Below are positions 10,440-23,068 of a stretch of DNA of 64,000 nt, piece by piece (positions within the stretch are counted from its first letter, which is position 1; every line of letters begins with the position of its first letter). Below the pieces are notes generated by a model. The model made no database searches, had not been told where the DNA came from, and saw only the letters and a list, made by a program, of their open reading frames with translations. The translations under genes were made by a program, and so were the position numbers. The stretch is taken from contig CM043942.1 in the NCBI GenBank assembly GCA_014529385.2, positions 47,968,244 through 48,032,243 on the forward strand, read 5' to 3'. The DNA is from Adiantum capillus-veneris (taxonomy: Eukaryota > Streptophyta > Polypodiopsida > Polypodiales > Pteridaceae).

Positions 10440-11640
10440 AGAAGCTTGATGGCGCCACTTGGGGATAATTCACAAAGGGTCCCATCCCTCACTTTATAAG
10501 TTTCTTAGCATGTTGTTGCAATGTATAAACTAGGACATAGTCTCTTGTTTTAAACTCTTTCGAGCGTACATGCTTATTGAAAAATTCTTTTTGCCTTAGA
10601 GCATAGATAGAAGCTATAGATTTTAAGCAAAGCTCATCCAGCTTTTCAAGGTCCTCTAGCCTTGAAGATAATTCATGGCCCGTCCATTCAAGTTGTTTAG
10701 CTACCCGTAGTGTTGGGATCAGGAATTCCATAGGCAAGATAGCATTAAGTCCGAACACCATGTTGTATAGTGTTGTTCCAACAGAGGTTTTGTAGGCTAC
10801 TCTATAAGCCCACAACGTAGAGTGTAACTTGTGATCCCAATTGCAAATCAGACACTGTTTTAGTCAAGACAGTGCATAGAGTTTTGTTTGTAGCTTTCAA
10901 CTATCCATTTGCTTGTGGATGATATGACACAGACTTCTTGTGAACTACCATGAATCCATCTAAAAGGTTTTCAATGACTTCACTAATGAAATGTGTGCCA
11001 TGATCACTGAAAAATTCTATGGGTAGGCCATACCTAACAAATATATTTTTATATAGAAACTATGCAGTGGTCCTTGCATCCGCTTTTTGTGTGGCCTTTG
11101 CTTCAGCCCATTTTGTGAGATAGTTTATAGCCACAATGATATATTGGGAGTGAGATAAGCGGAGGGTGAAATTGGTCCAACAAAATCTATGCCCACTTAG
11201 CAAATTCTCTGGCTTCCATCATTGGCCATAAGGGCATCTCATCTCTCCTTATTGGGACCTTGGTATGCTGACAAGAATAAAATCTCTTTACGTATTCAGC
11301 AACTTTCATGTACAATGTAGGGCACCATATTCCCACGGTTAAGACATTTTTTGTCGTCTTGTCCCCCAAGAAATGGACTCCACTGATTCCTCCATGTGCT
11401 TGCTCTAGGATTTGCAAGTACATGTCTTCAATTGCACATATCTTAAGCAGATTGTCTTTTCCTCTCTTATACAATTGATTTTCAATTAGTGTGAACTCTT
11501 GAACCTTGATTTCTATAGCTCTCTGTTGTTCCTTAGAGGTATTTTTAGGAAACTTGCTCGTTGTTAGGTAGTCAATTATGTACTGGGTCCATTTTGGTGC
11601 AATTGTTACTGAAACAGTGTAGCATTTTCTACCCATGGTT
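10440..11640 (-). pseudogene. Gypsy integrase remnant (element F)
   Basis: The 11187-11636 frame carries the zinc-binding N-domain (AHGGISGVHFLGDKTT ... KRFYSCQ), with one of the two expected CxxC cysteines lost. The core follows with IDFVGP near 11,180 and SDHGTHF near 11,000. The catalytic glutamate segment reads ANG, stop, LKATNK, so the third acidic residue is gone. The C-terminal frame 10489-10815 starts MWAYRVAYKTSVGTTLYNMV and ends near 10,445 at SPSGAIKLL, where element G begins. It is inactive. Confidence 0.85.
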
Positions 11641-11899
11641 TTGTCCTACAGGCTGCACATTTAGTGACGTACATATGAACATCAATTTTCATAGTTGGCC
11701 AATAAACTCCTAACTATTTCAAGCACTGGTATGTCTTCATTTGAGAGCAATGAAATGCTAAGCCTTGAACATGTGCTTCCACAAGATAGCAATTGTACTC
11801 CTCCGGACTTATGCATAATCATATGGTGTTGTTGAGTCCTAAATGATACAAACGTCCACCAAGTAATTTAAATGTCTTGAGTGTAGAATCATTCGTCTT

Positions 11900-12760
11900 T
11901 TACATTCCTACCCTGTTTTATTAAACTCACCTCCATATGATAGTATATTGACTATCTCCTCCGACCACTTTGGTATCATTTCAATGTTGAAAAGATATGC
12001 GTCAGACATGTCATCATCTACCCCTTCTGGAGCTTCCCCATTTGGTAATCTAGAAAGATGATCTTCTCGTAGATGCATCTTTCCTTTTTTGACCATGATG
12101 ATAAAATCAAACTCTACCAATATGATGAATCATCGAACAATTCTTTGGTATTGCATGGTTTGTTTACGAGGTATAGGAGGGCTTGATGATCGGTAAAAAA
12201 CATGAACGTTTTTGCAAGGTGATAATGTCAAAATTTCTTAACAGCATGTATCATCCCAAGCCCCTCTCATTCCGTGGTGGTGTAGTTCTTTTCAGCACTA
12301 TTAAGCTGCCTGCTTGCATAGCAGACTGGAAAATCCATTTTTCCAAGCCAAAATGTATCCAATAGCAAATGCCAAAGCATCAATATAAACATGAAAGATT
12401 TTTCCCCCATCAGGTGCTTTCAGCATTGAAGCATATATGAGTGCTTTCTTCAATTTTTTGAATGAGTCCTCACACTCATTCGTCCATACAAAGGCCACTA
12501 TAAGTCTGTACAAGGGTTGGGCAATAAATGCATACATGTGTATAAACCTCCCATAGTAACCACAATGTCCAATAAAGCAATGGACTTTCTTTGCATTGTT
12601 TGGTCTAGGCTGCTCCACAAGTTCTTTTATCTTGTCCAAGTCGGTAGATATAACGTTATCTAAGACAATATGTCCCAGGATTCTGCCGTGTCTAACCATG
12701 AATATGAAATTTTCTAGGTTGAGACAAATTCTATAAGTTTGGCACTTCTCCAATACTTTT
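11900..12760 (-). pseudogene. Gypsy RT thumb and RNase H remnant (element F)
   Basis: Frame 12301-12753 has the RT connection (GHIVLDNVISTDLDKIKELV, FIGHCGYYGRFI) and the opening of RNase H with FHVYIDALAFAIGYIL, where a DAS..ALG motif is usual. Frame 11908-12120 ends RNase H with REDHLSRLPNG, the Athila/Tat-like ADHLSRL signature. The middle is broken by stops. It belongs with the RT at 12,769-13,464. Confidence 0.8.
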
Positions 12761-12768
12761 CTTAGGTG

Positions 12769-13740
12769 CTATGTATGTTCATCTCTCAAGAGAGAATGCA
12801 CACATAAGTCGTCCATGTAAATTTTCAAGAAAATACTTAAGTATTCCTTAAAGGCATGTGCCATCAACCTCTGAAATGTTGTTGGGGCATTGTTCAAGCC
12901 AAAAGTCATCACCCTATATGCACATATTCCCCATTCCATGGCAAAATCTGACTTGTATTGATCTTCAAGAGCAATTAGGAGTTGGTTATATTCTGAGTAT
13001 CCATCTAAGAAGGAGTACGCCCGCTTACCTGTCACTCGTTCTAGGTCATGGTTAGGAATAGGTAAGTGATAATTATCCTTTATCGTGGTGGAATTAACCT
13101 TCTTCAGATTCACACACACTCATAGTTTTCCATTCTTCTTAGGCACTACCACAATGGGAGATACCCAATCGGTGTGTTCTATCTTGTAGATAAACTTCGT
13201 CTCCTTTAATTTATCAATCTTGTCTTTGATGCGCTTAGCAAATGTATCATTGTACGTGTAAGGTCTCTACCAACTAGGTTTTTCATTGGGCTTTAAGGGG
13301 ATTGTGTGTTGGCATATCGTAGGATCTACCCCTTCCAGGTCTTTATATGACCAAGCAAACACGTCCTTGTACTCCTTGAGAAGACTTACAAGCTTTTCCT
13401 CCTCTTTCGGACTTGGATCAATTGCTATGTAGGCTGATCGTGGTTCTTCTCCTAGCCCTACCAAGTCTATTTTCTTTGTATTCTAGGGCCCATCTTAGGA
13501 CTCCTTGTCCTTTCGCTCTCGTAGAGGTTGCATCATTACTACCCTCCGATCTTGTATAGTGAATTTTTTGTAGTGGGAAGGAACACTCATGTTTTCCTCA
13601 TTTTTCTTATCTTCTTCTTCTCCACTTTCTACTTCTATTGTCCATACCTCCTTGAGAGTTTTCTTCAGCTCTCTATACTTCTTACTTCTCTTAACATTGG
13701 TCCATTGTGTTTCTCCAAACTTGTCCAGTCCTAGTTTCAT
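12769..13740 (-). pseudogene. Gypsy RT N-terminal and palm remnant (element F)
   Basis: From 13,740 leftward there is a charged linker (13495-13740) and a pre-RT block LVSLLKEYKDVFAWSYKDLE (13267-13464) typical of non-chromovirus plant Gypsy. The RT follows with SPIVVVPKKNGK, CVNLKKVNSTTIKDNYHLPI, YRVMTFGLNNAPTTFQR and IYMDDLCVHS. The YMDD box is present, but stops lie between the blocks. Gag and the 5' LTR are missing to the right, where plus-strand element E begins. Confidence 0.85.
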
Positions 13741-13957
13741 TGTTTTCTTTATTTTTGTTTCATTTTCAATCTTACAAGTTTGTTTCCTTTGTCTTCTTAT
13801 ATTCTCCTTTGTTTTTTGGATCTAGAGCTTTAGGGAACCTTCCAGATATTTGATAACACAATCGTCACCCTTTATAAGCATCAAAAATTGAGTTTTATCC
13901 TTTATTCTAAGCATAAGATTCTCTCTTGCTCAATTTTTTGCTCTCTTTTTCTTATAG

Positions 13958-14622
13958 CCAAAGCCACATATCTGTCGAAGGAACAACTTGAAGACGGCAA
14001 CACAACAGTCTTCATCGACAGATTTAAGAGTGAAGAAGGACATCAAGTGGAGCTACAAATGCTACCGAAGGACATATATGATGTTGCAGGTAAGCCAGAC
14101 ACTCAAGAAGCCAATAGAAGGTTTGGTCTAAAAGAGTTTTACGACCAAGAACCATGTGGAATAGACTTCTAGAAAGCATATGAATAAATTGTCAACCATT
14201 AAAGAGGATGGCACTGCTCAAATCACTGACCAACATGTCCAAAAAGTGGAAGTGTCAATCACTAAAGAGATAGTGGTAGAGCCTTGAAGCTGCCCACTAA
14301 AGGAATGACGATGCGGGCAAGAGAAAGGAAAACAGCCGGCACTTTCAGTAAAGACATTGTGGCTGCTACATTTGTTGAACTTATCCCGAGACAGGTGGAA
14401 TACCCGACGCGTTTATACCATCAACAATTCCATTTCTTGGCAAAGAAACCGCCGAGGTACACTACACCTAACCATGCAATGGCGACTACCTTCCGCAGGT
14501 ATTCAAGTCGATGGCCAAGCAACCTATCAATCATGCACAGTACGTGTTGACCACACTTAAAATCACTAAAAGAGAAGGAAAGATCACATATTTAGGTGCA
14601 CCTGAAGTGTTAACACGTATAG
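13958..14622 (+). pseudogene. Element E coiled-coil ORF, part 1
   Basis: A plus-strand coding trace begins after tttttcttatag (13,946-13,957), which looks like a 3' splice acceptor. It runs SKEQLEDGNTTVFIDRFK ... KEFYDQEPCGIDF, changes frame, continues as IVAATFVELIPRQVEYPTRL and HQQFHFLAKKPPRYTTPNHA, and reaches YVLTTLKITKREGKITYLGA at the insertion point of element C. The frame resumes at 26,730 without shift. I do not recognise the protein. Its position ahead of a purine tract and LTR (49.6 kb) makes it a retroelement 3' ORF or a captured host gene. At least three frame breaks are visible in this part. Confidence 0.5.
14619..14622 (+). other. Target-site duplication ATAG, left (element C)
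   Basis: It matches atag at 26,726-26,729. Ignoring the 12.1 kb between one copy and the other leaves element E's reading frame continuous, which supports this as the true insertion site. Confidence 0.8.
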
Positions 14623-17210
<2,588 letters not shown>

Positions 17211-17238
17211 TTAGCCCTCCCCCAGGATGATGGTATAT

Positions 17239-18179
17239 TCATGTACCATCATAGAGCATCTTTTCCAAAGAGAGTGCTTCAGAGTCCTTGACAAGATCTT
17301 CATTGTTTGGCCCCTCAGAATTTTTGCTGGAGTTACACTCATGCTGCATGTAACAATACTTACATGAGACAACGGCCTTTGGACAGATCTTTGGTAGATC
17401 CTTTGGTAGAAGGCGACTCAAATAGGGCTTCAAGCGATGCCCGTTTACCTTCCTGGAGTGCTCTTTACCATTCATGTCCATAAGCTGATAGTAACTAGAA
17501 TTGAAAGCCTTCTTGACTATGTATGGCCCTTGCCATCTAGTTTCAAACTTGGCATCAAAACGATTATCGAGTCGCTTGTCATACCTTAGCACAAGATCTC
17601 CTTCATTGATGCCTTTGTCCTTCAGTTTCTTGTCAAGCTTCTCCTTTGTCTGTGTGGCTTTCCTCTTATAGCACTCGTATGGTGCTTCTCTTTTCCACTC
17701 AAGCTCAGCTAAGGTAAGAAGTCGATCCATCCATGCTTCTTGATCATCTTGTGCTGATTTGCCATGAAGTCGCATTGTTGGAATGTTTAGCTCAATTGGC
17801 TGTAAAGCCTCTTGACCATAGACCAAGTGAAATGGTGTGAACTCCGTGGCTTCCCTATATGTGGTTCGATACGCCCACAAGGCACCATCCAAGAAGTCAT
17901 CCACAACTTTGTCTTGTTTTTCACCATCTTTCTAATGATGCCTGCAATGACACCATTAGCTTTTTCTACCAAACCATTTGATTGGGGATAGTAGGGTATA
18001 CTGTGACGATGTAGAATGCGAAGTTCTTCACAGACTTCTGTGAGAAATCCCTTTCTAAACCCTGGACCATTATCAGAAACAATCTCCAAAGGTGTGCCAA
18101 ATCTACAACAAATGTGAGTGTAGACAAATTTGCTCACTGTCCTCTCATTTACCTTTGCCACACTTTGTGCTTCCACCAC
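17239..18179 (-). pseudogene. Integrase core and C-terminus (element C)
   Basis: Two overlapping frames. 17787-18179 carries the second catalytic Asp (EIVSDNGPGFRKGF) and the catalytic Glu (YYPQSNGLVEKANGVI). 17239-17904 carries the post-core block WAYRTTYREATEFTPFHLVY and the C-terminal DNA-binding region with RWQGPYIVKKAFNSSYYQL, then an acidic tail. A frameshift near 17,890 separates them. The first Asp lies in the upstream frame at about 18,240 (GIDAMGPLP). All three acidic residues are therefore still encoded, but in broken frames. Confidence 0.9.
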
Positions 18180-18805
18180 CTAGTCATATAGTCTACAGCC
18201 ACTAGAATGTAGAGTTTACCATTTTTTGTCCTAGGCAGAGGACCCATAGCATCAATGCCCCACTTTTCAAAGGGTCCATTTGCAAGCACAATTTGCCTTG
18301 GACCATAAATCAATCTTCTATTCCCATTTACCTGACAATTGTGACAACTTTTACACCAATGTTGGACATCCACATGCAGACTTGGCCAAACATACCCCGC
18401 AAGAAAAATCTTCTTCACAGTTAATTCTTGGGCAAAATGACCACCACATGCTTCTTCATGCAAACCTTTTAGAATGGCTGGAATTTCCTCAATAGTTGGT
18501 ACTCTTCTGCATACTTGATCCCTCCCTCTTTGATAGAGGGAGCCTTCTAGGAAGAGATATGCGCTTGCCTTCTTCATGAGTCTCCTCTTCTGAGCCTTCA
18601 TGAAGTCTTGTGGAAACTCGCCCTCCAAAATGTAGCTAATAATGGGAGTCAATGACTCCAATCCCTGGTATCTCGGTTGCTTGACAGTTGCTGCCACCAT
18701 GATGACCTGCACTTCTTTCTCAACACATGTAACTACTTGTTGTGCAAGTAAATCGGCATCTTCATTCTGTTTCCTAGGAATATGATATAGTTTGCACTTC
18801 TTCAA
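18149..18805 (-). CDS. aRNase H end plus integrase zinc domain (element C)
   Basis: The frame opens with HIPRKQNEDADLLAQ, which supplies the last catalytic Asp region of the second RNase H. After a linker comes the integrase HHCC zinc domain (LHEEACGGHFAQE ... WCKSCHNCQ) and the start of the core, KWGIDAMGPLPRTKNGKLYI, with the first Asp. It ends at a frameshift (TRWWKHKVWQR) where VVAQSV-type sequence should continue in the frame of 17787-18179. The family role is cDNA integration. It is part of the element C polyprotein, not a separate gene. Confidence 0.85.
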   Translation of the reverse strand: MKKCKLYHIPRKQNEDADLLAQQVVTCVEKEVQVIMVAATVKQPRYQGLESLTPIISYILEGEFPQDFMKAQKRRLMKKASAYLFLEGSLYQRGRDQVCRRVPTIEEIPAILKGLHEEACGGHFAQELTVKKIFLAGYVWPSLHVDVQHWCKSCHNCQVNGNRRLIYGPRQIVLANGPFEKWGIDAMGPLPRTKNGKLYILVAVDYMTRWWKHKVWQR

Positions 18806-18817
18806 ATTTTAAACAAT

Positions 18818-19108
18818 CTACGAATTGCATGAACTTTTGTCCTGTAAGCTTTCATTCTTGCATGCCCAAATGCCTAAAATCTGTTTAACAATGAGAAGTG
18901 CATCTCCCTTTACCATGAGGCGTTGTATCCCTTGGCCAATGCATATTTTTAAACCATGAAGTAGTGTGTCATATTCTGCTTCATTGTTGCTAGCTGAACT
19001 TGGTAGATTGAACTTCTCTTTCATGACCACCTCTCCACTTGGGTTGAGCAACACTAGCCCTCCCCCTGCTTTTCCTGTGGCTCGACGAAAAGCTCCATCA
19101 AAGAACAA
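18818..19108 (-). CDS. Second (archaeal-type) RNase H domain (element C)
   Basis: It starts MFFDGAFRRATGKAGGGLVL (first catalytic Asp in FFDGA), then NNEAEYDTLLHGL (catalytic Glu), then LMVKGDALLIVKQILG (second Asp). The fourth acidic residue follows in the next frame (NEDAD, near 18,765). An added RNase H of this type is characteristic of plant Tat-group Gypsy elements, where the original RNase H often loses its active site, as here. It was translated as part of the polyprotein, and a frame break separates it from both neighbours. Confidence 0.85.
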   Translation of the reverse strand: MFFDGAFRRATGKAGGGLVLLNPSGEVVMKEKFNLPSSASNNEAEYDTLLHGLKICIGQGIQRLMVKGDALLIVKQILGIWACKNESLQDKSSCNS

Positions 19109-19155
19109 GGTAAAAGCATTAGGAATACTTTTTGGTGGTGGTAATGGTAGAGTCT

Positions 19156-19851
19156 TTACTTCAGCACCTTAATCTCCTTTTCATGCACCCTATAAGTGAG
19201 AATCCCTGCCAATTGTGCACGCACACTATCTTCTACCTTGAAAGAGTATTGAAAATCTTGCAACTCCATAATCCACTTTGAGATCCTAGTACTAAGATTC
19301 ATTTGAGATGACACCCAAGGGAACACATTCTCTGCGGTGAGAATTACAAAAGGTTTTGGGAGCAAGTAGGATCTAAACTTCCTTATCGCAAACATGAGAG
19401 AAAGCATCATGAGTTCTGCCTCCGTGTAGCCTCTCTCCAAAGCATTCATGACCCTACTAGAAAAGTAGATGGGTCGCATCCTGGTACTGTGGGGATCTTG
19501 TTGTAATAAAACTGCACCAATTGTTTCCTTCCCAACACTAGAGCTAACAAAGAATGTGTACTCCCAACATGGAGGCATGAGTGTTGGTAGCTCTGACAAA
19601 ATGACTTTAATGTTACAAAAGTACTCTTCAAGCTCATCAGACCATGCAAATTCTACTTGTTGTGTCAACTTTTGCAAAGGATGAAGCAACTCCGAAGCTA
19701 AGTGAATAAAGCGTGACATATACTTCACTTTTTGAATGAATGATATGACCTCTTTGAGATTCTTGGGTGAGGGGAGCTCAATAAGAGCCTTTGCCTTTGA
19801 AGGATCCACCTCAATGCCTTTATAGGAAACCTTGTGACCAAGCAAGATCAC
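19156..19851 (-). CDS. RT thumb and degenerate first RNase H (element C)
   Basis: Starts LLGHKVSYKGIEVDPSKAKA (RT connection), passes FIQKVKYMSRFIHLASELLH, then RNase H with TFFVSSSVGKETIGAVLLQQ and ALERGYTEAELMMLSLMFAI. The first catalytic Asp expected in the DAS..ALGAVL motif is replaced (VSSSVGKETIG), so this domain is probably inactive and serves as a connection, as known for Tat elements. The frame joins the upstream gag-pol frame through a single small indel around 19,860-19,890. Confidence 0.88.
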   Translation of the reverse strand: MILLGHKVSYKGIEVDPSKAKALIELPSPKNLKEVISFIQKVKYMSRFIHLASELLHPLQKLTQQVEFAWSDELEEYFCNIKVILSELPTLMPPCWEYTFFVSSSVGKETIGAVLLQQDPHSTRMRPIYFSSRVMNALERGYTEAELMMLSLMFAIRKFRSYLLPKPFVILTAENVFPWVSSQMNLSTRISKWIMELQDFQYSFKVEDSVRAQLAGILTYRVHEKEIKVLK

Positions 19852-19862
19852 TTCATCCTCAG

Positions 19863-22514
19863 CTATGTGACACTTGTCGTTGTGAGTTGACCTCCCATGT
19901 CATAGAGCTTCTTTAAACCTTCTTCTACCCTTTGTAGATGCAATGATTTTGAGCTATAAATGCAAAAATCATCAATAAAAACCCTAATGGACTTTCCAAA
20001 GAATGCTTGAAACACCATGTTCATGAAGCGTTGGAAAGTTGCAGGAGCATTTGTCAGGCCAAATGGCATGACTCTAAAAGCATAACAACCCCAAGGAGTG
20101 ATAAAGGTTGTTTTCAATTGATCCTCCAATGCGATACCTATTTGAAAGTAACCCAAGTAGCCATCACACACAGTGTACTTCTCATGACCAGCTACTTCAT
20201 TTAGTATCTCATCCTGAAATGGGAGGGGAAAGTGATCTCTTTTTGTTGCCTCATTAAGTGGACGATAATCCACACACACCCTCCACTTGCCATTTTTCTT
20301 AGGAGTGACAACAACGGGAGAGACCCACTCTGAATTCTCCACTGGATAAATGAAACCTGCTACTAGAAGATTTCTTACCTCCTTGAGTAGAGCCTGCTCC
20401 TTAATGACTCCTAGCCTTCGTAGCTTTTGAGCCTTAGGTGTGGCCTCTGGCTTCAACTCAATCTTGTGTTGAACAACATCTACTCCACGCACATCGGTGT
20501 AGTCTTTAGCAAAAAGCCTAGGAAACTTCCTTAGCACACATTTGAACTCCTCTCTTTCATCCTTTGTAAGTGTTGTTGATAGCATACCTTCCAGCATCCC
20601 TTCATCTTGAACACCTTTGTTCTCTTGAGGACCTACCTCCTCCAAGCCTTGACAAGAGGTCTCTTGGTTGCTTGGCTTAAACCTTACCCCCATGACTTCG
20701 ATGGAAGACTCCTCTTCAGTAATGCTGCCGCTACTTTCTTCTTCTGAAGTGCTATCGGTCCAACCTTCTTCCGTCTCACTTTGAGATGATTCTTCATGGA
20801 GCTCCTCTTGGCTTTGCTCCTTCATGTCAAAGACAACCTTCTTGTGATTGTCATTCCTACAAATTAGCTTTCCACTCTCCCAATTCTGCAAAGCTCGCAT
20901 TTTCATTAGCCATGGTCTTCCTAGGATAAATGGGTAACCATTTCCCTTGGTAGACATGACATAGAAATCCACTGCCTTCTTAATGCCAAAGGCCTCCACA
21001 AAAACATTTTTACAAATGCCTACGCACCTAGCCTTGCTATTGTTTGCCATTTTCACTTTGATTTCAGGTGTCTCATGGATGTGCATGCCTAGTCTTTGCA
21101 TGAGCCCTTCTGTCATGATGCAAATTTGTGCACCCCCATCCACTAGACCTTTCCTAACCAATCTTCCTTTTATGTAACAATCTAGCACAGATGTAATATC
21201 CTCGTTCATTTCAGCATGTGAAATTTTTACAACAGGAAAACTCTCTTTTACCTTTCTCCTAGTGCTAACTGCCTTTGTTAAATCCCTCCTAACTTGTGGG
21301 CATAATGCAAGAAACTGAGGCCATGAGATATCAGGACCCTTACCTCGCATGTCTTCCAACAGGTTGTATGGAGCCATACCATGTCCAAGAGGGAAGTCTT
21401 GGAGATTGATACGACGTCGAGTCCTCTTAGCTTCCTTGGTCTCCTTTGCCTTCTTGCCTTGTCCATGGTCACTCTGTGATGGGACACCCTCTTTCTCTTT
21501 ACCTTTTCCTCGGCCACGCTTAATGCCATTTGCTTCCATGTCAACCTCATTTGAGTTTGTCACCTCTACCACATGCACATTTGGATCTGGCAAAGGTGGA
21601 ACTCCTTCTACCCCTTGTGGAGGTGGTCTTGGTCCATTTGGTCTTTGTAGAAGCCTTGGTTGTTGACCAGTTCCTTCACCTGCATTCATCACTGGGTAAT
21701 TCAAGTTAGGTCTCCCTGGCTCCCCACGGGGCCAAGGACAATTATACATCCCATGTCCAGACTCTCCACAATTCCAACATTGCAAGACTCTCCTAGGTCG
21801 TGGATCTCGCTCTTCAGACTTCTTTGCTTGTCCCTTTGGACCTACAGCTTGTGCAAGGTGAATTGACAGGCTGCTTAAAGATTCATTTAACTTCTCAATC
21901 ACTTCAGCCGTTACCTCAGGAAGCTCCCTAGATGTTGATGCTTGTGACTTACCTTTGGGTCTAAGACCTTCTATTGGAACCTCTCCCCTTAAGCACTTGA
22001 GTTTCCTATACTTCTCAGCAGCCCTAGTTTCAGCTGCATCAAAAGTAGCAGGTGCACCCGCCTCAACTTTCACCTTAAGGTCAGGAAAGAGTCCGGCTAT
22101 GAACCTCTCCTTCTTTAAAAATTCTGCACCATCACCAGGGTTAGCAACATTTCGTATCCATAGAGCCCAAAGACGTAGAAACTCTTGCTTGTACAAGTAG
22201 TAGTCATCTAAGTCTTTTTGCTTATGAGAAACAATGTCTTGCCATAGTTTTTGAGTGTTTTGGGGATCAAAGAAGTATCTCTTAAAACGATTCAAAACTT
22301 CTGTGTAATTCCCCTTAACTTCCTCAGGCAAAGAGTCAAACCAAGTACTAGCATCTTTCCTAAGGACCACCTCAAACATTTCTACACGTTCTTGATCGGT
22401 TACTATCCTCTTGATACGGCAAGACATCTTGAAATTTGCTAAAAATAATTCTGCATCCTCTCCAGGCTCTCCAAAGAAAAGAGGATATCCAGACATTTGG
22501 CGTTGGCTCTCCAT
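19863..22514 (-). CDS. Gag - protease - RT polyprotein (element C)
   Basis: An 883-codon open frame, the longest in the window. Residues 1-180 are a retrotransposon Gag domain (FGEPGEDAELFLANFKMSCR ... WFDSLPEEVKGNYTEVLNRF). The zinc knuckle is CWNCGESGHGMYNC (near residue 246). The protease near residue 460 reads LVDGGAQICIMTEGLMQRLG and later LGRPWLMKMRALQNW. Its active site is DGGA rather than DTGS/DSGA. RT from about residue 690 has SPVVVTPKKNGKWRVCVDYR, YAFRVMPFGLTNAPATFQRF and RVFIDDFCIYS (FIDD catalytic box). It ends prematurely after MGGQLTTTSVT because of a frameshift. Gag and pol share one frame, with no separate gag stop. Confidence 0.93.
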   Translation of the reverse strand: MESQRQMSGYPLFFGEPGEDAELFLANFKMSCRIKRIVTDQERVEMFEVVLRKDASTWFDSLPEEVKGNYTEVLNRFKRYFFDPQNTQKLWQDIVSHKQKDLDDYYLYKQEFLRLWALWIRNVANPGDGAEFLKKERFIAGLFPDLKVKVEAGAPATFDAAETRAAEKYRKLKCLRGEVPIEGLRPKGKSQASTSRELPEVTAEVIEKLNESLSSLSIHLAQAVGPKGQAKKSEERDPRPRRVLQCWNCGESGHGMYNCPWPRGEPGRPNLNYPVMNAGEGTGQQPRLLQRPNGPRPPPQGVEGVPPLPDPNVHVVEVTNSNEVDMEANGIKRGRGKGKEKEGVPSQSDHGQGKKAKETKEAKRTRRRINLQDFPLGHGMAPYNLLEDMRGKGPDISWPQFLALCPQVRRDLTKAVSTRRKVKESFPVVKISHAEMNEDITSVLDCYIKGRLVRKGLVDGGAQICIMTEGLMQRLGMHIHETPEIKVKMANNSKARCVGICKNVFVEAFGIKKAVDFYVMSTKGNGYPFILGRPWLMKMRALQNWESGKLICRNDNHKKVVFDMKEQSQEELHEESSQSETEEGWTDSTSEEESSGSITEEESSIEVMGVRFKPSNQETSCQGLEEVGPQENKGVQDEGMLEGMLSTTLTKDEREEFKCVLRKFPRLFAKDYTDVRGVDVVQHKIELKPEATPKAQKLRRLGVIKEQALLKEVRNLLVAGFIYPVENSEWVSPVVVTPKKNGKWRVCVDYRPLNEATKRDHFPLPFQDEILNEVAGHEKYTVCDGYLGYFQIGIALEDQLKTTFITPWGCYAFRVMPFGLTNAPATFQRFMNMVFQAFFGKSIRVFIDDFCIYSSKSLHLQRVEEGLKKLYDMGGQLTTTSVT

Positions 22515-22563
22515 TATTATGAATGATTACAACACGAGTTACAATAAGGGATACAATAGAGAT

Positions 22564-23022
22564 TTAGAACCACTCGCCTGCAAATGAAGAAGTAAGAAAA
22601 TACCACTCTAGGTTTTCTTCTTCAGCTATCCAAGCTTCAATGAGGTCTCGATTTGTTTGATCAAAACAAAAAGGTAGACTATTGATGAGCTCTAAGAAGG
22701 GTTGAAATTCTTCAAAGCTAAGGCGATAAACAGAAATCTCTAGAACTTCATTTTCTGGATCCAAAAGAGCAACCACGTCCCAAGTGATAAATTGCACTTG
22801 TTCTACAATTCCCAACGCACAAGCGGTTTGTATAAAAACTAGATCTTCATGCTCGTCGAAGGCCGTGAGAAAGTAGCAATTGACTAGGAGCTCCTTTCCT
22901 TCGAGTTCCACACAGTCAGAGTGAGGCAACCTTCTCACAATTTCATAAAGAACATCCTCATCAAGTCCAATCAAGTTTGCAATATTTAAAGACTCCACTT
23001 GTGCTACAAAATTCCTGGACAA
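22564..23022 (-). CDS. Accessory ORF Q2 of element C (unknown function)
   Basis: A 152-codon frame between primer site and gag, ending about 50 bp before the gag start. It contains LDEDVLYEIVRRLPHSDCVE, a middle FIQTACALGIVEQVQF, then SVYRLSFEEFQPFLELINSL and PFCFDQTNRDLIEAW, ending in an acidic tail. The same blocks in the same order occur in the neighbouring frame 23069-23620 (Q1), so the two arose by duplication. The LP..(x)...VRRLP opening faintly recalls an F-box helix, but the rest does not. It is acidic, soluble-looking and without a membrane segment. I do not recognise the family. Confidence 0.7.
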   Translation of the reverse strand: MSRNFVAQVESLNIANLIGLDEDVLYEIVRRLPHSDCVELEGKELLVNCYFLTAFDEHEDLVFIQTACALGIVEQVQFITWDVVALLDPENEVLEISVYRLSFEEFQPFLELINSLPFCFDQTNRDLIEAWIAEEENLEWYFLTSSFAGEWF

Positions 23023-23068
23023 AAACTCCTTAGGATTATGGTTAAATCATTCAAAAGCATAAAGAGAT

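Larger units (their letters stand above)
7187..10440 (-). mobile_element. 5'-truncated Ty1/Copia element G
   Basis: Read on the minus strand, the order is Copia protease/GAG-pre-integrase (10.39-9.9 kb), integrase (9.9-9.16 kb), RT (8.71-8.32 kb), RNase H (8.3-7.5 kb), purine tract and one LTR. The 5' LTR, primer site and gag are missing. At about 10,440 the sequence switches directly to the C-terminal end of a Gypsy integrase, so part of the element was deleted after or during insertion. Many frameshifts are present. Confidence 0.75.

Noticed and set aside
21349-21666. Plus-strand frames opposite element C gag-pol
   Set aside because: Antisense shadows of the 883-codon polyprotein without own motifs.
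22564-23022. F-box protein
   Set aside because: Only the LP...VRRLP opening resembles an F-box; the rest of the helix pattern and any partner domain are missing, so I leave the function open.
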